Notes under the pieces: generated by a model
Seen by the model: the letters and a program-made list of their open reading frames with translations, nothing else
What the model was told of the DNA's origin: nothing
Database searches by the model: none
Program-made: the position numbers and the translations under genes
In this document: positions 41,767-51,772 of the stretch, piece by piece
How positions within the stretch are numbered: the stretch's first letter is position 1
Layout: every line of letters begins with the position of its first letter
Origin: CAVIQK01 sp963644945
Lineage (GTDB): Bacteria > Bacillota > Clostridia > Christensenellales > DTU072
NCBI GenBank assembly: GCA_963644945.1
Contig: CAVIQK010000005.1
Span: 1 to 64,000, forward strand
Reading direction: 5' to 3'
Length of the DNA: 64,000 nucleotides

Positions 41767-42894
41767 CTACCTAATGTTTTCTAGTTTTAAGTATTCTGTT
41801 TTAAACTTATTTATAAAATAATCGATGTCATTTTTTGAAGTTTTTCGTGAAAAACTTAATCTTATTATGCCATTTATATATTGAGAAGGAATATTTAGCG
41901 CCATAGGAATTCTCTTTATACTTTTCAATTGTGAACAAGCACTTCCCGTCCCGATAATTACTCCCTGAGTTTCTAAAGATCGAAGTAATACTTCCCCTTT
42001 TACTTTATTTGATGCAATCATCAAAACTGATGAAGAACAATTTTCGTCGTGCAAAACTAAAATTTCGTCATCGACAGTTTTTAACGTTTTTGAGATTTCA
42101 TCAATATATTTTTTTTCGTTTTCTATTGCCAAATCAAGTTCATCAACAGAATCGGCTATCGCATACGAAAGAGCAACTGCTCCTCCTACATTTTCCGTCG
42201 ATGAACGCAAGCCAAATTCTTGCCCGCCGCCAAGTATGAAAGGTTTTATATTTACGCCATTTCTTATGTACAAACAACCGATACCTTTCGGGGCAAATAA
42301 TTTATGTCCGCTTATCGAATATAAATCAACACCTAAATCACGCAAGTTAACCGAAACTTTGCCTACGGCTTGTACACCATCCGAATGGAAAATAACATTT
42401 TTCACTTTACTTTTTGCATATTTAACAAGTTTTTTGATGTCATTGATAGCACCGGTCTCGTTATTTACGTGCATAATCGATATCAAAGATGTATTTTCAG
42501 TCAAAAGTTCCTTGAAATTTTCGAAATCAACTTTGCCAACAGAATCAGTCTTAACTTCAACTACGTCATAACCTTTTTGTTTTAGGTCCATCGCTGCATT
42601 ATAAATTGCAGGATGTTCGACGGATGAAATTATTACACGTGAATTTTTTGCTTTTCTAGTACCAAACAGTGCAGTGTTGTCGCTTTCGGTTCCTCCAGAA
42701 GTGAAAATTATTCTACCGTCCCCCGATAACGCGGTTAGAATTCTATTTCTTGCTTCTTTCATGTCCTTTGCAATTTTTAACGCATTTCCGTACATTGCAG
42801 ACGGATTATAAAAATTATCACATTGATATTTGCAAAAAATATTTAGATATTTTTCGTCAACGGGAGTTGTTGCCGCATTGTCAAGATATATCAT
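41767..42894 (-). CDS. Cysteine desulfurase (NifS/IscS family)
   Basis: PLP enzyme releasing persulfide sulfur from cysteine, probably for ThiI encoded next. The 375 residues show MIYLDNAATTPVDEK, TSGGTESDNTALFG, EHPAIYNAA, HVNNETGAI, the PLP lysine in SGHKLFAPKGIGCLYIR, and the active-site cysteine in GTGSACSQLK. The loop form places it among class I (NifS/IscS) enzymes. Whether it also supports Fe-S assembly is unknown; no iscU is near. GGAG precedes the ATG, and the start overlaps the preceding small gene by 14 bases. Confidence 0.94.
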   Translation of the reverse strand: MIYLDNAATTPVDEKYLNIFCKYQCDNFYNPSAMYGNALKIAKDMKEARNRILTALSGDGRIIFTSGGTESDNTALFGTRKAKNSRVIISSVEHPAIYNAAMDLKQKGYDVVEVKTDSVGKVDFENFKELLTENTSLISIMHVNNETGAINDIKKLVKYAKSKVKNVIFHSDGVQAVGKVSVNLRDLGVDLYSISGHKLFAPKGIGCLYIRNGVNIKPFILGGGQEFGLRSSTENVGGAVALSYAIADSVDELDLAIENEKKYIDEISKTLKTVDDEILVLHDENCSSSVLMIASNKVKGEVLLRSLETQGVIIGTGSACSQLKSIKRIPMALNIPSQYINGIIRLSFSRKTSKNDIDYFINKFKTEYLKLENIR

Positions 42895-43324
42895 GTTGGT
42901 TCTCCAATAATGTATATAAATACATATTACTTTGCACAGTATATGTATTTTCGATATCTTTTACTTCAAATTTTATATTATAATCATCAATATTTTCCGG
43001 ATTCAATATTTGAAGTTTTGAAATTTCTTTATTTAAAACTTCTTTTTCTAATCCGTTTTTATATCTTTTAACAATATAAAATGTTTTGTTATCTACGATA
43101 TATATGTAGGTAAATTCTTTTTTTTCATATTTCGCATTTACCATTGAACTCAATACGAACAATATTAAGCCGACGGAAATGAACGGTATGCACAAATATA
43201 GTTTTTGATACAATATAACACCTGCCATCATAACCGCCAATGAAATTATTCGTAATATACCTAAGGCGATAATTATATTTCGATTCGGTTTTTCGTTTGA
43301 CGAAATCTCGTATCTATAATACAT
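42881..43324 (-). CDS. Hypothetical membrane protein, two helices
   Basis: I do not recognise this 147-residue protein. It has a short polar N terminus (MYYRYEISSNEKPNRN), two adjacent membrane helices (about residues 17-39 and 44-62), and a hydrophilic domain of about 80 residues rich in Lys, Asn and Tyr with alternating beta-like strands. No SD is visible; it lies 5 bases after mutS2 and overlaps the desulfurase start, which supports a coupled real gene. It may be one of the small unassigned membrane families of Clostridia. Confidence 0.7.
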   Translation of the reverse strand: MYYRYEISSNEKPNRNIIIALGILRIISLAVMMAGVILYQKLYLCIPFISVGLILFVLSSMVNAKYEKKEFTYIYIVDNKTFYIVKRYKNGLEKEVLNKEISKLQILNPENIDDYNIKFEVKDIENTYTVQSNMYLYTLLENQHDIS

Positions 43325-43329
43325 AATAA

Positions 43330-45672
43330 TTATTTGAAGGTTGCAAATGTAACGCCTCTTTCTCCTTCACCGTATATTCCGTCTCGCACTGTGTCGATTT
43401 CTTTTAGACTCTTGAGATGTGACTGAATAGCCTTTCTTAGAGTTCCAGTTCCTGTGCCGTGAATAATTTTTATTTCATGAAGTCCGGCAAGTAGTGCAGT
43501 AGATATAAACTTGTCAACTTCAACTATCGCTTCTTCTGTTGTCAATCCCATAACACGAAGTTCGGTTGACACAAAATCGGTTTTGGGAAGTTTTCGTCCC
43601 GAAGAAATTATTTTCTTTTCATTTTTTGGTTGAATTTTTTTAATTTCACTTATCTTAACCGTTGATGTAAAATTGCCAAAACTCACGACTGCAGAACCTT
43701 TGATCGGGTTTAACGACAAAACCTTGCCGTCAACACCTAAATTGACACAAAATACATCATCACCGACTCTAGGCTCTCCAAGATCTTCAAGTATTGTTGA
43801 CACATCAGAATCTTCGTCTATAGTGTATTTCTTTAATTTTGAACGGAGATTCCTTGCTTTGAATAGGTTTTGTTCGCTAGGATCGTCCAAAATATTTCTC
43901 AACTCTTCTATGATTTCATTTGCCTCGGCTACGGCATCTTCAATCATTTTTTTCTTTTCTTTTCGCACAATTTCGTCTATCTTCTTACGCTCTTCTATAA
44001 GTCGATTTCTCTCTTTTTCTACTTCTCGCCTTATTTTTTCCGATTCTTCTTTATTTATTTCGGAGTTTTGTTCATTGATTTCGGCATTTTTCCTGGCAAT
44101 TTCAAGTGCGGTCAAAACGTTTTCGAATTGTACTTTTTGAGATTTAAGACCTTCTCTTGCTTTGTCTATTATTTCCTTTTTTAGTCCTAGTCTTTCTGCG
44201 ATGAGCAATGCATTAGATGCCCCCGGTGTCCCGATATTAAGTTTATACGTAGGACGACAACTAATCGGATCAAAATCCATTGAGCCATTTATTACTCGAT
44301 CCGTAACGACACCATATTCTTTCAATTCATTATAGTGAGTAGTAATTATCGATTTAGCGCCGATATTTTTTATATAATCACATACCGATAGCGCTAATGC
44401 GGCACCTTCTGCGGGATCGGTTCCCGCACCTAACTCGTCTAATAATACAAGATCGTTTTTTGTGATTAAATCTAAAATTCCAACGATATTTTTAATATGA
44501 GACGAAAATGTTGACAAACTTTGCTCGATACTTTGTTCATCACCTATATCACAATATATGTCGTGATACAAACTAATTTCTACGTCTTGTGCAGGTAAAA
44601 ATATGCCACTTTCTGCCAATAACACAAATAAGCCTACAAGTTTTAGGCTAACAGTTTTTCCACCGGTATTGGGGCCGGTGATAAGCAACATATCAAAATC
44701 TTTTCCTAATTCTATATTGGTAGGAACAACTGTAGATTTATCTATAAGCGGATGACGCCCTTTTGTAATTTTTGTGTATCCGTTATCATTGATAATTGGA
44801 CAAATACCTTTAATTTCGTTCGCATATTCGGCTTTTGCAAAAATGGTATCAAGACGAATGAGTATCGAGAAATCATATTTTATCATATCTACGACAGCGG
44901 ATACCCGACTCGTAAAATCTCTTAATATGCGATTTATTTCTTTTTCTTCATCAAGCAGCAAGGTTTTCAAATCGTTATTAAGTTCGACAATGATCATAGG
45001 CTCGACATAAAGCGTTGCTCCGGATGAACTTTGATCGTGTACAAGTCCGGGGATTTCTTTGCGATATTCGGCTTTTAACGGAATAACATATCTGTCATTA
45101 CGAACAGTGACTATTCCGTCTTGGATATACTTAGAATATGATGCAGAGTGAACAAAATTATACAATTTCGCTTTTATTGTTTCGCCGATTTTTCTGATTT
45201 TTATGCGAATTTTTCTTAATTCCTCACTCGCATTATCATTCATTTCGGTTTCTGAAATAATTGCAAAATCAATATCATCTTCTAATGTTTTATCTGTAAA
45301 AATTCCGCCCGCTATTTTTTTTAATAGAACTACATTTTCGTCGGGGACTTTTTCGATAGATAATTTTGCAGATCTAGACAATCTAAGAACTGCGGAAATT
45401 TTGAGCAATTCTTGCATCGATAAAACCGACATAACTTTCGCTCTATCTAATGCCTGTCCGACCGAATCAAAATTGAACGGAGGTTTTATCGAATATTCAA
45501 ATAGAACTTTATAGGCTTCTTTTACCTCTGCTAATTTTTCTTCTACTTCTTCTTTATTGCATGAAGGTTTTTCGTTTAGAATAGCCTCTTTTGCACTTGA
45601 CGAAGTGGCATGCAGTGCCACCGATGCCAAAATTTTGTCATATTCAAGTGCTTTAAGAGTGCGTTCTACCAT
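43330..45672 (-). CDS. mutS2: Endonuclease MutS2
   Basis: MutS-like ATPase of Bacillota that limits recombination and, in some species, rescues collided ribosomes. The 780 residues show the MutS core without a mismatch-binding domain, Walker A LITGPNTGGKTVSLKLVG, LSTFSSHI, Walker B LVLLDELGAGTDPAEGAAL, ITTHYNELKEY and a long Glu/Lys/Arg coiled coil. A C-terminal Smr nuclease-like domain carries ELRVMGLTTEEAI and KIIHGTGTGTLRKAI. Lies 6 bases after pheT. Confidence 0.95.
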   Translation of the reverse strand: MVERTLKALEYDKILASVALHATSSSAKEAILNEKPSCNKEEVEEKLAEVKEAYKVLFEYSIKPPFNFDSVGQALDRAKVMSVLSMQELLKISAVLRLSRSAKLSIEKVPDENVVLLKKIAGGIFTDKTLEDDIDFAIISETEMNDNASEELRKIRIKIRKIGETIKAKLYNFVHSASYSKYIQDGIVTVRNDRYVIPLKAEYRKEIPGLVHDQSSSGATLYVEPMIIVELNNDLKTLLLDEEKEINRILRDFTSRVSAVVDMIKYDFSILIRLDTIFAKAEYANEIKGICPIINDNGYTKITKGRHPLIDKSTVVPTNIELGKDFDMLLITGPNTGGKTVSLKLVGLFVLLAESGIFLPAQDVEISLYHDIYCDIGDEQSIEQSLSTFSSHIKNIVGILDLITKNDLVLLDELGAGTDPAEGAALALSVCDYIKNIGAKSIITTHYNELKEYGVVTDRVINGSMDFDPISCRPTYKLNIGTPGASNALLIAERLGLKKEIIDKAREGLKSQKVQFENVLTALEIARKNAEINEQNSEINKEESEKIRREVEKERNRLIEERKKIDEIVRKEKKKMIEDAVAEANEIIEELRNILDDPSEQNLFKARNLRSKLKKYTIDEDSDVSTILEDLGEPRVGDDVFCVNLGVDGKVLSLNPIKGSAVVSFGNFTSTVKISEIKKIQPKNEKKIISSGRKLPKTDFVSTELRVMGLTTEEAIVEVDKFISTALLAGLHEIKIIHGTGTGTLRKAIQSHLKSLKEIDTVRDGIYGEGERGVTFATFK

Positions 45673-45678
45673 GTTGTC

Positions 45679-48066
45679 TTACGACCGTAAAGTAGCGCCG
45701 GTTTCTTTGTTTAGAGATTTCATTATGGCTTCTATTTGAGCGACAACCATAGCATCGGTCAATGTCGTGTTTTTATCTCTTAGTGTTATCTTAATTGCCA
45801 CACTCTTTTTGCCTTGTTCTACTTGGCTCCCTTGATAAACATCAAAGATCTTAACATTTTCAATGATTCCTTGATCAGCGTTCTTTACTGCATTTATAAT
45901 GTCATCCGCAATAACATCTTGGTCAACTAATACAGCAAGGTCTCTCTCAACTGCTTGGAATTTTGAAATTGATTCAAAAATCGGCATTTTTCCTGAAAAT
46001 CTTATGATCGTTTCCAAATCTAACTCGGCAACATACATACGTTTATCAATATCAAATTCAGCAGTAACCAGTGGATGTACTTCTCCAATGTAACCTACAT
46101 AATTACCTTGAATGTAAATATCGGCGGTACGAGTCGGATGCATATAACTTTTTTCGGTTGCAACAAATTTTGAATCAAGGTCAAGGCTTTCAAACAAATT
46201 CTCTATTACGCCCTTAATAGTATAAAAGTTCTCTTTTTCGCCAATCGCACCAATGCACAGTGTATTGAATTCTTTTGCAGGTTGTTCGTTGACAATATCT
46301 TCAAAATAGCGTTTTGCTACTTCAAAAAATCTGCCTTCTTTATTTCCTTTTTGGTAATTGTATGCAATTGTTTTCAACATGCTATAAGCAAGGGTTGTTC
46401 TCATGATTGAAAAATCTTCTCCGATCGGATTTTCAATTTTGATACACTTTCTAAGCACGCTATCTTCGGGAATACGTAAAACATCGAACATTTTCGGGCT
46501 TACAAATGAATATGTGACGATCTCGTGCATGCCTCGAGCAACTAAGAATTGTTTAATGTAGGCTGTTGTTTTTTGAGATTTGGTTCTTCCGCCTTTTATA
46601 GTTCCGCCTTTATTTAACAAAGTTGGTTCTAGGTGATCATATCCATAGATTCGAATTACCTCTTCCGCTAAATCGTTGGCTCCAAAAATGTCCTCTCTAT
46701 AAAGAGGAATCACTGAAATAAGTTCGCCGTTTTCAGAAATAGCGGTTTCTATGTTCAAACTATTTAAGATTTTAAGCACGACATCTTTCGGCACGTCGAT
46801 TCCTAAGATGGAATTAATTTTTTGAAGAGTTGTGCGAATGACTTTCTTGTCAACAGAAGGATTTGTATCGATTATATCTGCGGTGATTGAACCGTATCCG
46901 TATTTATCAATAAGATTTAGGGCTCGCTTCAAACCTACTTCTTGGCAATAGAAATCGACACCTTTTTCATAACGAGCAGAACTGTCCGAAAAGAGTTTTA
47001 ACGCCCTAGATGTTTGTCTTACGGAGTCTCTTGCAAATCTTGCCGACTCAAAAATAATTCTGTTGGTGTCGGGCATTACGGAAAAAAGTTCTCCTCCCAT
47101 TACTCCTGCAATTGCTACTATTTTTTCCTTGTCACATATTGCTAGATTTTTGTTTGAAAGTGTATATTCTTTTCCGTCGAGAGCAATAATTTTTTCATCA
47201 TTTTCGGCTAGTCTAACATTGATTTCGCTTCCTTCTAATAGATTGAAGTCAAAAGCATGCATTGGTTGACCAATTTCTATCAACACGTAGTTGGTTATGT
47301 CAACAATATTGTTGATTGGTCTAATACCGATTTTTCTAAGACGTGTTTTGATGATTTCTGGAGATTCTACAATTTTTACGTCAGAAACTTCTGCCGCCAT
47401 ATATCTTGGACATAAATCTTTTGCTACAACATTTACATCTTTTAATGCACAAGGACGGTTGACAGATTTAAATGTTAAATCAGGCATTTTAACTTGCTTG
47501 CCTGTAACAGCCGCTACTTCTCTGGCGATTCCAAGGACTGAACAGCAATCGGCTCTATTTGCGGTAAGCGCAATATCCAATATAACATCGGTGTGCCCGA
47601 TTTCATCATTAATATCAGTGCCTATAACTGCCGTATTTTTTAACACTAAGACTTCGTCTTTGTCGGCTCCGGGATATTCATCTTTCTCAAGACCTAACTC
47701 CTCGGGACCGCAGAACATTCCATAACTCATTACTCCACGAAGTTCGCCCTTTTTAATATTTATGCCATTGGCAAGGACTGCTCCGTCAAGTGCAACAGGA
47801 ACAAGGTCGCCTATTTTTACGGTTTTTGAATTGGTGACAATATCTATATTCTCTTGACCAATTTTTACATAGCAAACTGAAAGTTTATCGGCATTGGGAT
47901 GTTTTTCAATTCCTACAATTTTACCGACAACAGTATTTACTACCTTGCTTCTTTCATCAATAATTTCTTCAATTTCAAACCCTGCAGAAACAAGTTTTTC
48001 GGCTAATTCTACAGGAGTAATATCAATATCAACAAACTCTTTTAACCAACTAAAAAGTATTTTCAT
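45679..48066 (-). CDS. pheT: Phenylalanyl-tRNA synthetase beta chain
   Basis: Beta subunit of the (alpha-beta)2 PheRS. I start at the ATG at 48066 (MKILFSWLKEFVDI), which has AGGAG 6 bases upstream; the TTG two codons earlier is too close to it. The 795 residues hold an EMAP-like tRNA-binding domain (VVGKIVGIEKHPNADKLSVC), B3/B4 (editing), B5, the inactive synthetase core and a C-terminal anticodon-binding FDX-ACB domain (FQAVERDLAVLVDQ). Nine bases separate it from pheS. Confidence 0.96.
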   Translation of the reverse strand: MKILFSWLKEFVDIDITPVELAEKLVSAGFEIEEIIDERSKVVNTVVGKIVGIEKHPNADKLSVCYVKIGQENIDIVTNSKTVKIGDLVPVALDGAVLANGINIKKGELRGVMSYGMFCGPEELGLEKDEYPGADKDEVLVLKNTAVIGTDINDEIGHTDVILDIALTANRADCCSVLGIAREVAAVTGKQVKMPDLTFKSVNRPCALKDVNVVAKDLCPRYMAAEVSDVKIVESPEIIKTRLRKIGIRPINNIVDITNYVLIEIGQPMHAFDFNLLEGSEINVRLAENDEKIIALDGKEYTLSNKNLAICDKEKIVAIAGVMGGELFSVMPDTNRIIFESARFARDSVRQTSRALKLFSDSSARYEKGVDFYCQEVGLKRALNLIDKYGYGSITADIIDTNPSVDKKVIRTTLQKINSILGIDVPKDVVLKILNSLNIETAISENGELISVIPLYREDIFGANDLAEEVIRIYGYDHLEPTLLNKGGTIKGGRTKSQKTTAYIKQFLVARGMHEIVTYSFVSPKMFDVLRIPEDSVLRKCIKIENPIGEDFSIMRTTLAYSMLKTIAYNYQKGNKEGRFFEVAKRYFEDIVNEQPAKEFNTLCIGAIGEKENFYTIKGVIENLFESLDLDSKFVATEKSYMHPTRTADIYIQGNYVGYIGEVHPLVTAEFDIDKRMYVAELDLETIIRFSGKMPIFESISKFQAVERDLAVLVDQDVIADDIINAVKNADQGIIENVKIFDVYQGSQVEQGKKSVAIKITLRDKNTTLTDAMVVAQIEAIMKSLNKETGATLRS

Positions 48067-48075
48067 ATCCAACTC

Positions 48076-49101
48076 CTATTTGTATTGTTTCAAAAATCTA
48101 ATATCGTTTTCAAACAACATTCTCATATCCGGAATGCCATATTTCAACATTGCCGCTCTTTCTACGCCCATACCGAACGCAAAACCTGTATAAACATCGG
48201 GATCAATGCCACTCATTCTTAATACTTCCGGATTGACTACTCCTGCACCTAACACTTCTATCCAGCCGGTACCTTTGCATAAACTACAACCTTCCCCACC
48301 GCAAAGGGCGCACGAAACATCGACTTCTACACTGGGCTCGGTAAACGGAAAATATGAAGGTCTAAAACGTGTTTTACTTGACGATGAAAAATAACCTTTT
48401 GCAAATTCGTCAAGTATTCCTTTAAGATCGCAAAGAGTAATTCCTTTGTCAATAACCAAGCCTTCTATTTGCTGAAACATAGGGCTATGCGTGGCATCAT
48501 AGTCCGGGCGATACACTTTACCGGGGCAAATAACTCTAATTGGGGGCTTTTTTGTCTCCATTGTATGTACTTGAACCGTTGAGGTTTGTGTACGAAGCAT
48601 TCTATGGACATCAATATAAAAACTATCTTGACGATCTCTTGCAGGATGATCAAACGGGATATTTAATGCGGTAAAATTGTAATAATCGGTTTCTATTTCA
48701 GGGCCATCAGCCATTTCAAAGCCTAGATCGAGGAAAATTTCGGAAATTTCATTTATAACTCTTGACAATAAATGATTGGAACCAACATCGCTATCATTCT
48801 TTGATAAAGTTACATCAATTTTTTCATCTTTTAATCTTTCGATTAATTCCTTTTCAGAAAGGTTTTTTAATGCAGAATCAATTTCGGTCTCCATGGCAGT
48901 CCTAACCAAATTGAGTTCTTTGCCTATTTCTGATTTTTGGTCTGCAGGAACATCTTTTAACCCTTTTAGCAAAGCCGTAAGTTCCCCTTGCTTACCAAGG
49001 AATCTAATTTTTAGATCAATTAAATTTTGTTTATTTAACATTGCTCTCTCTTTCATGGAGTTGTTAAATGATTCAAAAACTTGTTTTATCTTATCACGCA
49101 T
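48076..49101 (-). CDS. pheS: Phenylalanyl-tRNA synthetase alpha chain
   Basis: Catalytic subunit of PheRS. The 341 residues show an N-terminal coiled coil, the class II motifs including DHPARDRQDSFYID, HSPMFQQIEGLVID and, near the end, GFAFGMGVERAAMLKYGIPDMR. An insertion with CALCGGEGCSLCKGTGW carries four cysteines (a zinc knuckle common in Bacillota PheS). TAGGAGA precedes the ATG. The leader is only about 28 bases, so there is no room for the T-box often found upstream of pheS in this phylum. Confidence 0.97.
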   Translation of the reverse strand: MRDKIKQVFESFNNSMKERAMLNKQNLIDLKIRFLGKQGELTALLKGLKDVPADQKSEIGKELNLVRTAMETEIDSALKNLSEKELIERLKDEKIDVTLSKNDSDVGSNHLLSRVINEISEIFLDLGFEMADGPEIETDYYNFTALNIPFDHPARDRQDSFYIDVHRMLRTQTSTVQVHTMETKKPPIRVICPGKVYRPDYDATHSPMFQQIEGLVIDKGITLCDLKGILDEFAKGYFSSSSKTRFRPSYFPFTEPSVEVDVSCALCGGEGCSLCKGTGWIEVLGAGVVNPEVLRMSGIDPDVYTGFAFGMGVERAAMLKYGIPDMRMLFENDIRFLKQYK

Positions 49102-49135
49102 ATATAGTCTCCTACATTTGATGTAAATATATTAT

Positions 49136-49164
49136 ATAATATAATAAAAGAAATAAATTATCAA
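49136..49164 (-). promoter_or_regulatory. Promoter of pheST-mutS2
   Basis: On the minus strand: TTGATA (49159-49164), a 17-base spacer and TATTAT (49136-49141), then TAGGAGA and the pheS ATG at 49101. No T-box leader is present. Confidence 0.6.
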
Positions 49165-49185
49165 CAGAATAACAATCAAAACCGA

Positions 49186-50031
49186 TTAAAATTGAAGATA
49201 TATTTTTTTCATTTGAATTGCATCTTCTGCTTGTGTGCCGTTGGATTCACAAATAATATATGGTTCGAGTCCAAATTTATGCAAACTTTCAGCAAGAGGT
49301 TCAAACTCGGGACCATATTTTTTGTCGTCAAACGTAAGATGATTCAGTTCTCCTTTAGGGCCATAGGCAATTTTACTAAAATGAACATGCATGTCAAAAA
49401 CTTTATGTTTTGGCAAGTTTTCGAGCATTTTCTCGATTATAGTATTATAATTTGCCGTGGTTTTTAGAATACCTTGTTCTCTTGCATTTACATGTCCGAA
49501 GTCGATACACGGATAAATGAACGGAGCAATATTTGAGTACTCGATTACCTCATCTACTGTTCCCATTTGATTCATTTTCCCCATCGTTTCAACACAAATT
49601 TTAAGATCCTCAGCATGAATTTCAACAATTTTATCTGACAGTTTTTTAATATTTTCTATCGTTAATTTTTGAGCATCTTCTCTTTCGAGTTTGCCTTGTG
49701 ATGCAGGATGAAAAACAAGCCTATTGGCGCCCAATAATCTCATTTTTTGAATTGAAGATAAAATATAATCGATTGAATTGTTTATTTTTTGCGGATCAAC
49801 ATTGGCAAAATTTATAAAATATGGTGCATGAACACTTATTTCAACATCTTCGTTTAAAAATGCTGTTGCGATTTTCTTCGCAGTATCGTCACCCAAAGAG
49901 ATACCTCGTCCAAATGAGTATTCAAAACAGTCGATACCTCTATTTTTGCACCATTGAGCGGCATCTACGGTATTTTTATACCCTTCGTTATAAAAACTTA
50001 ATGAATTCCCTGCAACACCAAATTTAATCAT
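49186..50031 (-). CDS. nfo: Endonuclease IV-like AP endonuclease (TIM barrel)
   Basis: A 281-residue protein of the endonuclease IV/AP2 superfamily, which cuts DNA at abasic sites with a trinuclear zinc centre. All expected metal ligands are visible along the barrel: SVHAPYFINFAN, LVFHPAS, ICVETMGKMNQ, CIDFGHVNARE, FDMHVHFSK, and ICESNG near the end. The HAPY motif and ETMG(K) favour Nfo over sugar isomerases of the same fold. The ATG overlaps the truB-ribF stop by 8 bases, so it ends the long rimP operon. Confidence 0.88.
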   Translation of the reverse strand: MIKFGVAGNSLSFYNEGYKNTVDAAQWCKNRGIDCFEYSFGRGISLGDDTAKKIATAFLNEDVEISVHAPYFINFANVDPQKINNSIDYILSSIQKMRLLGANRLVFHPASQGKLEREDAQKLTIENIKKLSDKIVEIHAEDLKICVETMGKMNQMGTVDEVIEYSNIAPFIYPCIDFGHVNAREQGILKTTANYNTIIEKMLENLPKHKVFDMHVHFSKIAYGPKGELNHLTFDDKKYGPEFEPLAESLHKFGLEPYIICESNGTQAEDAIQMKKIYLQF

Positions 50032-51772
50032 TTATAGCCTCTTCTATATCTTTTTTTATTTGTTCTTGTAAATTTTCAATTGATGAAAATTTTTTTATTT
50101 CTCTCAGGTATTTTTGAGGAAACAGTTTTACATAAAATTTTTTATTTTCTATATTTGCATCAATCAAGTGTATTTCGATTTTGGGAACATCATATGAAAA
50201 AGTCGGAGCAGTACCTATATTGACAACGGCATTGTAAATATTATTATCAATTTCTACTTTTGCAGAATATACACCATGTTTTAAGAATATATTTTGCGCT
50301 AGTTTTAGATTTATGGTAGGAAAACCTATTTCTCTCCCACATTCCCTACCATGTTCTGAATAACCTTCAATCATATAAGGTGAAAACAGTATTTTATTTG
50401 CATTTTCAATTTGTCCGTTTTGTATCATAGATTTGATTTTTGATGTTGATACAATATTGTCATCATGTTTTAATAACGGAACTTCGCAAAATATTATATT
50501 ATGACATGCACAAAATGCTTTAACATGATCGGTATTGCCCTCTGCATTGATTCCGAATCTAAAATCGCTCCCACATACAATAAAATCAGGCAATAAAGTA
50601 TTATAAATATACTCCAAAAACTCTTGAGGGGTGTTTTTGAAAAACTTTTCATCGGTCGGGAGATCGAGCGGAATTGTATTTGACGCACACAAAATATCCT
50701 TGCGTTGTTTTTCTGTAAACAGAGTGTTTTTGTCTTTTTTTATAAAATTTAGTGTAGAATCGCTAAAAAACGATACATATAATGTACCTTTATCTGCAAG
50801 ACGCAATCCTTCATCAACAACTTTTTTATGGCCAATATGTAGCCCGTCAAAAAAACCAAGTGCTATACCTATTTTTGCATCAGGCCTATTTGCACGTGAT
50901 TTAAGAAATGTTTTTACTTTTGCTTGGTGGTCTTCGACATCACCCAAAGCAATTATTTCGTTTAGGCAAGAAATCTTAACTAAATTGCAATCTTTTATAT
51001 CTGTTGTTGTTGAAAATCCTCTTAAAAGAGCAATTTCTCTATCTCTAGTGATCTTAACTTCCGGTAAACCTTTTAGCGCAAGATCCATTGGCAATATTTT
51101 TGAAAAGATTAAATTCGGAGACGCTTCAAGTTCTTGTAATGAAACACTGTCTTCTATCTCAAAACATCCGGATTTTAAACGATTTATATATGTCATTGTG
51201 CCGAATGTCCCAAGAGCTTCTCCAATGTCTCTAGCAAGCGATCGTATATATGTCCCCCCTGAGCAAGTGACGACCATTGAAAAAAGTCCGTTTCCCTTTT
51301 CTTGTACATCATTTATTTCATATATCTCTATATCTTTACCTTCAAGCGAAACATTGGCACCTTCTCGTGCTAAATCGTAACCACGTTTTCCTTTATAACA
51401 TTTTGCACTATATAGAGGGGGAATTTGGTTGTATTTTCCAATAAATTTTGGGATAATTTGATTTAATTCGTATAATGTTGGGATTTTTCCGTCATTTTTG
51501 ATGACTTGACCGGATATATCTAAAGTATCCGTTAATATGCCAAATTGAAATTCAGTATAATATGTCTTTTTCTTATCTGATAAATATGAAAATAGCTTAG
51601 TCGCATTGCCAATGGCTATAGGCAAGACTCCTTCGCCGTCAGGATCTAAAGTCCCCATATGCCCAAGTTTAACATTTTTATCACGAGCATAAAGTAAATG
51701 TTTAACAATGGCAACGATTTTTGCCGAAGATATACCTTTTTTCTTGTTTATGATTACAAAACCGTTAATCAT
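50024..51772 (-). CDS. truB: Fusion of tRNA pseudouridine-55 synthase TruB and FAD synthetase RibF
   Basis: One 582-residue chain. Residues 1-285 are TruB, which makes pseudouridine 55 in tRNA, with the catalytic Asp43 in MGTLDPDGEGVLP, PPLYSAKCYKGKRGYDLAREG and GGTYIRSLARDIGE. From about 300 on is bifunctional RibF (riboflavin kinase/FAD synthetase): the adenylyltransferase ALGFFDGLHIGHKKV, CGSDFRFG and STSKIK, then the kinase GREIGFPTINL (about 479-489) and VVNIGTAPTF. In most Bacillota these are adjacent separate genes. Both catalytic sets look intact. A missed stop from sequencing error is possible, but RibF lacks its usual N-terminal lead. Confidence 0.92.
   Translation of the reverse strand: MINGFVIINKKKGISSAKIVAIVKHLLYARDKNVKLGHMGTLDPDGEGVLPIAIGNATKLFSYLSDKKKTYYTEFQFGILTDTLDISGQVIKNDGKIPTLYELNQIIPKFIGKYNQIPPLYSAKCYKGKRGYDLAREGANVSLEGKDIEIYEINDVQEKGNGLFSMVVTCSGGTYIRSLARDIGEALGTFGTMTYINRLKSGCFEIEDSVSLQELEASPNLIFSKILPMDLALKGLPEVKITRDREIALLRGFSTTTDIKDCNLVKISCLNEIIALGDVEDHQAKVKTFLKSRANRPDAKIGIALGFFDGLHIGHKKVVDEGLRLADKGTLYVSFFSDSTLNFIKKDKNTLFTEKQRKDILCASNTIPLDLPTDEKFFKNTPQEFLEYIYNTLLPDFIVCGSDFRFGINAEGNTDHVKAFCACHNIIFCEVPLLKHDDNIVSTSKIKSMIQNGQIENANKILFSPYMIEGYSEHGRECGREIGFPTINLKLAQNIFLKHGVYSAKVEIDNNIYNAVVNIGTAPTFSYDVPKIEIHLIDANIENKKFYVKLFPQKYLREIKKFSSIENLQEQIKKDIEEAIND

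Noticed and set aside
43673..44140. Overlapping + strand frames in the mutS2 region (155 and 104 codons)
   Set aside because: They are Ser/Phe-rich antisense shadows of the Glu/Lys coiled coil of mutS2, without SD or homology.
49102..49185. T-box riboswitch upstream of pheS
   Set aside because: The promoter lies only about 28 bases before the ATG, which leaves no room for a T-box leader.
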